The notes under the pieces are model-generated. The model did no database searches, was not told the origin of the DNA, and worked only from the letters and a program-made list of their open reading frames with translations. The translations under genes were made by a program, and so were the position numbers. From Alphaproteobacteria bacterium (GTDB lineage: Bacteria; Pseudomonadota; Alphaproteobacteria; Micavibrionales; Micavibrionaceae), in assembly GCA_028289285.1 (NCBI GenBank), contig JANQRF010000002.1, positions 806,001-870,000 on the forward strand: 64,000 nt of DNA, given 5' to 3'. This document shows positions 61,281 to 64,000 of this stretch, one piece after another (within the stretch, counting starts at the first letter, position 1; each line of letters starts with the position of its first letter).

Positions 61281-62845
61281 CAGACCGGTAACTCCCCACC
61301 CTTTTTATTTTTTAGCCACAGCACAGCCAAGAGCCGCGTGACCATGAGTGCTGTAAAGAAAGATGTGACAATCCCGATGCCGAGCGTCACGGCAAAACCT
61401 TTGATCGGCCCGGTGCCGAACGAAAACAAAATAATGGAAGCGATCAGGGTTGTTAAATTAGAGTCGATAATTGTGCCAAGCGCCATCTTGAATCCGCTAT
61501 CGACGGACGCGATCGCGGATTTGCCTTTGGCAATTTCTTCGCGGATCCGTTCAAAGATCAGCACATTCGCATCCACCGACATGCCGACCGTGAGGACAAT
61601 CCCGGCAATTCCCGGCAAGGTCAGTGTTGCCTGCAGGCCGGACAGAATTGCAAAAATGAGTGTAAGATTTACAACCATCGCAATGGATGCGAACACACCG
61701 AACAGGCTGTAATTGATCATCATGTACATAAGAACAAGCACAAGCCCGATGAGGGCTGCCATCTTCCCGGCTTCAACAGAGTCTGCCCCTAGAGATGGCC
61801 CGACAGAACGCTCTTCGAGGATTTTGAGCGGCGCAGGCAAGGCCCCCGCCCGCAAGAGTAAGGCTAAGTCATTGGCCTCTTTCACTGAAAAGCTGCCGGA
61901 GATTTGACCGGAGCCGCCGCAGATGGCTTCGCGGATCACAGGTGCACTGATGATTTGTGCATCCAGGACAATGGCAAAAAGACGTCCGACACTTTCACGG
62001 CTGACATCGCAAAAGCGTTTCGCCCCGACACTGTTCAAACGAAACGAGACAGCAGGCTGGCCGTTTTGGTCCGGGGCAAAAGCCGCATGGACCAGCATAT
62101 CCCCTGTAATCATCGCCCGGCGTTCCAGCGCCAAAGTCTGCGCCGGGTCTTCAAGCATCGGCAGGACAAGATTGCCACCGCCTGCCCGTAAATTGCTGCC
62201 GACATCCATATTCACAAGGTGAAAACCAAGCTTCGCGGTTTTGCCGAGAAGCTCTTTAATGCGCTCCGGATCATCCACACCGGGCAATTGTACGAGAATA
62301 CGGTCATCGCCCTGTCTTTGAATCACAGGTTCATTCGTCCCTGTTTCGTCGACGCGGCGGCGGACAATTTCAATCGACTGGTTGATTGTTTGCGTTTGCA
62401 ATTCTTCCAGCGCAGCGTCATTAAACCGCGCTTCAATAATCCCGCCATCACTTGTGAGAATATCCAGGTTCGGATCAATCTCTCTCAAAATGCGCCGTGC
62501 TTCTTCTGCCTGTGCAACATCCCGCAGCGTGACACGCATCCCGTTTTCAATACGGCCAATACGCTTATAGCCGATACGCGCAGAGCGCAGTTCCGGCCGG
62601 GCGGACGAGACCAAATCATCCGCGCGCTCTTTCAAGACACTGGAGACATCAACTTCTAAAAGGATATGCGAGCCACCCTGCAGGTCGAGACCAAGATTAA
62701 CGGTCTGCGACGGCGCCCAACCGGGTAATGTCTGTGCGACCCAGTCCCGTGCGCCTGGACCAAGCACATTGGGTGCGCTGTACGCTGCGCCGAACACACA
62801 GACGATCAGTATAAAAATAATTTTCCAGCGCGGGATTTGAACCAT
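61280..62845 (-). CDS. secD: Protein translocase subunit SecD
   Basis: Partner of SecF. The 521-residue protein has six membrane helices and a large periplasmic part with 'LGLDLQGGSHILLEVDV', 'VQLPGVDDPERIKELLGKTA' and 'VGMSVDANVLIFERIREEI'. The ATG lies only 7 bases after the octamer repeat element that carries the GxxExxY gene, so the usual yajC-secD adjacency is broken and the secD ribosome-binding region is now repeat-adjacent. Confidence 0.96.
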   Translation of the reverse strand: MVQIPRWKIIFILIVCVFGAAYSAPNVLGPGARDWVAQTLPGWAPSQTVNLGLDLQGGSHILLEVDVSSVLKERADDLVSSARPELRSARIGYKRIGRIENGMRVTLRDVAQAEEARRILREIDPNLDILTSDGGIIEARFNDAALEELQTQTINQSIEIVRRRVDETGTNEPVIQRQGDDRILVQLPGVDDPERIKELLGKTAKLGFHLVNMDVGSNLRAGGGNLVLPMLEDPAQTLALERRAMITGDMLVHAAFAPDQNGQPAVSFRLNSVGAKRFCDVSRESVGRLFAIVLDAQIISAPVIREAICGGSGQISGSFSVKEANDLALLLRAGALPAPLKILEERSVGPSLGADSVEAGKMAALIGLVLVLMYMMINYSLFGVFASIAMVVNLTLIFAILSGLQATLTLPGIAGIVLTVGMSVDANVLIFERIREEIAKGKSAIASVDSGFKMALGTIIDSNLTTLIASIILFSFGTGPIKGFAVTLGIGIVTSFFTALMVTRLLAVLWLKNKKGGELPV

Positions 62846-62852
62846 TTTTTTA

Positions 62853-63327
62853 TTTCACGCTAAGACGCCAAGGCCGCAAAAGATTTGTTTTTAATATTTT
62901 CAGACATATAAAATCTCCTGATACCGTCTTTAATCAAAGATACGTTAAAATTAATCAAAAGGCCTAAACTGATCCCTGCAAGCTTCATATAGGTCAGGGT
63001 TTGCGCCTCTTGAAGTTTTCCAATTTTTTCAATGCTTTTTAACTCAATTAAAACAGAATCATTAATGATCATATCTGCCCGAAAGGCTGTTTCTATTTTT
63101 CTGCTATTGAAAAATAAAGGAATTGGTTTTTGGGTTTCAACATGAAATCCCCTATGCCGCATTTCATCTGCAAGACAAACCTCATACACATTTTCTAATA
63201 AACCGGGTCCAAAAGCCTTATGAATTTGAAAACAGGCATCAACGACCTGCTTTGCAATTTCATTTTCTTCATTTGTCGGCTCTTTTAGCATATGGCTTCT
63301 TAGCGGTCTTTGCGTCTTTGCGTGAAA
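62853..63327 (-). mobile_element. Octamer inverted-repeat element carrying a GxxExxY gene between yajC and secD
   Basis: On the plus strand the left arm reads TTTC-ACGCTAAG-ACGCCAAG-GCCGCAAA (from 62853). The right arm in reverse complement reads TTTC-ACGCAAAG-ACGCAAAG-ACCGCTAAG (ending 63327). One gene lies between. The right arm touches the yajC stop codon (63328-63330) and the left arm ends 7 bases before the secD ATG. The same arms form an empty hairpin at 24102-24184. Mobility is inferred. Confidence 0.75.
62860..63291 (-). CDS. GxxExxY protein (PD-(D/E)XK-like core)
   Basis: A 143-residue protein of the GxxExxY family, named after 'GPGLLENVYEVCL'. 'FRADMIINDSVLIELKSIEK' has the D...ExK spacing of nuclease-like folds, so nucleic-acid processing is plausible but unproven. 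The last seven or so residues (SFAALAS) and the TAG stop are encoded by the repeat arm, and AAGAAG upstream of the ATG lies at the edge of the other arm. The gene interrupts the yajC-secD operon. Confidence 0.88.
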   Translation of the reverse strand: MLKEPTNEENEIAKQVVDACFQIHKAFGPGLLENVYEVCLADEMRHRGFHVETQKPIPLFFNSRKIETAFRADMIINDSVLIELKSIEKIGKLQEAQTLTYMKLAGISLGLLINFNVSLIKDGIRRFYMSENIKNKSFAALAS

Positions 63328-63693
63328 TTATTTTTTCTCTGCCAAGTTCTGGATTGTGCTTTTGAGCGCCGTGACTTTGACTTCACCAAGATCAACCTCG
63401 ACTTCATCTTTGTCACCGTCGATTTTGGAAATTTTGCCGATCAACCCACCAGAAGTCACAACCTTATCGCCCTTTTTAAGCGCGCCGATCATATCCTGAT
63501 GTTCTTTAAACCGCTTTTGTTGCGGACGGATGAGCAGCACATAAAACAGCACCACCAAAAGAACGATCAAACCCATATTCCAGGCAAAAGCACTGGCCGC
63601 ACTTGGGGGCTGCGCCACGGCGCCATCCGCCATCGGGGTTGGGACTTCGATTGTTGCTGTTGTTTCCTGCGCATAAGCGGTTGATATCACCAT
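63328..63693 (-). CDS. yajC: Preprotein translocase auxiliary subunit YajC
   Basis: A 121-residue single-pass inner-membrane protein: N-terminal region then membrane helix 'GLIVLLVVLFYVLLIRPQQK', and the family motif 'RPQQKRFKEHQDMIGALKKG'. The stop codon directly abuts the octamer repeat. Divergent from the DUF815 gene. Confidence 0.94.
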   Translation of the reverse strand: MVISTAYAQETTATIEVPTPMADGAVAQPPSAASAFAWNMGLIVLLVVLFYVLLIRPQQKRFKEHQDMIGALKKGDKVVTSGGLIGKISKIDGDKDEVEVDLGEVKVTALKSTIQNLAEKK

Positions 63694-63722
63694 CTCTTTA
63701 TGTCCTTATCTAAATGAAATTA

Positions 63723-63747
63723 CGGCCAGACTATAGCGTTCTGGCCG
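63723..63747. promoter_or_regulatory. Inverted repeat between yajC and the DUF815 gene
   Basis: CGGCCAGA-CTATAGCGT-TCTGGCCG: perfect 8-bp arms with a 9-base loop, centred in a 74-base divergent intergenic region. It could be an operator or an RNA hairpin. Confidence 0.5.
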
Positions 63748-63767
63748 CCAAAAACAAGAGAGACCGG

Positions 63768-64000
63768 ATGGACAATACACAAGGCGCAGAGATCAGGGAT
63801 TTGCTGGAGCGCATTGCCATGGCGCTCGAGGCCCGGGCGGATATGGGGACTGCCCGCCCGCCCGCAGACTGGAATGCCGCAGAAGCCTATGTCTGGCTGG
63901 CCAGCGCGCAGGCATTGAAGCCCGTGGCCAATACGGGTGCCCTGCCGCTTGAATTGCTGGTTGGGATCGGCCCACAGATAGAGACCCTTAAAGAAAACAC
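63768..64000 (+). CDS. DUF815-family AAA ATPase, 3'-truncated by window edge
   Basis: A frame opens at ATG 63768 and runs off the window (77 codons). It encodes 'LPLELLVGIGPQIETLKENT' at the edge, matching the segment that precedes the P-loop in DUF815 ATPases. In alphaproteobacteria this gene lies next to yajC in divergent orientation, as here. The P-loop itself is outside the window. Confidence 0.75.
   Translation, partial: MDNTQGAEIRDLLERIAMALEARADMGTARPPADWNAAEAYVWLASAQALKPVANTGALPLELLVGIGPQIETLKEN

Overview
The window looks like the chromosome of a Gram-negative alphaproteobacterium. It encodes lipid A/Kdo genes (waaA, lpxK, lpxL), ornithine-lipid genes (olsB, olsA), a CarD/CdnL regulator, an RpoH-type sigma factor, a DUF3126 gene and a yajC-secD-secF block. 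A Micavibrio-like lineage is my guess from overall gene content; only a phylogeny could settle it. Almost all genes are chromosomal housekeeping genes. I see no transposase, integrase, phage or CRISPR.

Layout. 1-10 kb: photolyase (5' end cut off), FAD oxidoreductase, DUF1365, cyclopropane fatty acid synthase, LD-carboxypeptidase, GPH-type transporter and DUF3833 lipoprotein on +, facing a minus-strand DUF6134-SDR-NTF2 operon. 10-18 kb: fdxA, carD, a caspase-like protein, a degenerate phosphoesterase, rpoH, ftsY, mtaB and an SH3-domain protein. 18-25 kb: the ffh-rpsP-rimM-trmD-rplS block, interrupted by foreign-looking insertions. 25-27 kb: a minus-strand cluster of unknown small genes, including a 35-residue peptide, next to a perfect parS-like palindrome. 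27-33 kb: leuC, leuD, leuB, NfeD and slipin. 33-44 kb: a compact minus-strand MSHA-type type IV pilus locus. 44-52 kb: a regulator, a DUF2156-like protein, tRNA-Arg, envelope proteins, olsBA and two paralogous secreted proteins. 52-64 kb: waaA-lpxK-lpxL, gor, a class II DAHP synthase, then secD/secF/yajC on the minus strand and the start of a DUF815 ATPase gene.

The most striking structure is a set of palindromic insertions scattered through conserved operons. At least three families have arms built from three or four tandem copies of a short word: 7-mer AGTTGCA, 8-mer ACGCAAAG, 9-mer CACRGAGNN. A fourth family has CCCTCTCC/GGTGAGGGG blocks. Several copies are empty hairpins. Others carry exactly one small gene: a four-helix-bundle (S23-like) protein between leuD and leuB, a GxxExxY protein between yajC and secD, and a DUF559 protein between rpsP and rimM. 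The elements abut or nearly abut upstream stop codons and contribute start codons, stop codons or ribosome binding sites. One copy is inserted in frame inside trmD, and one apparently supplies the first codons of leuB. I propose these as one class of transposase-less, cargo-carrying palindromic elements. That unity is inference; the repeats and positions are directly visible.
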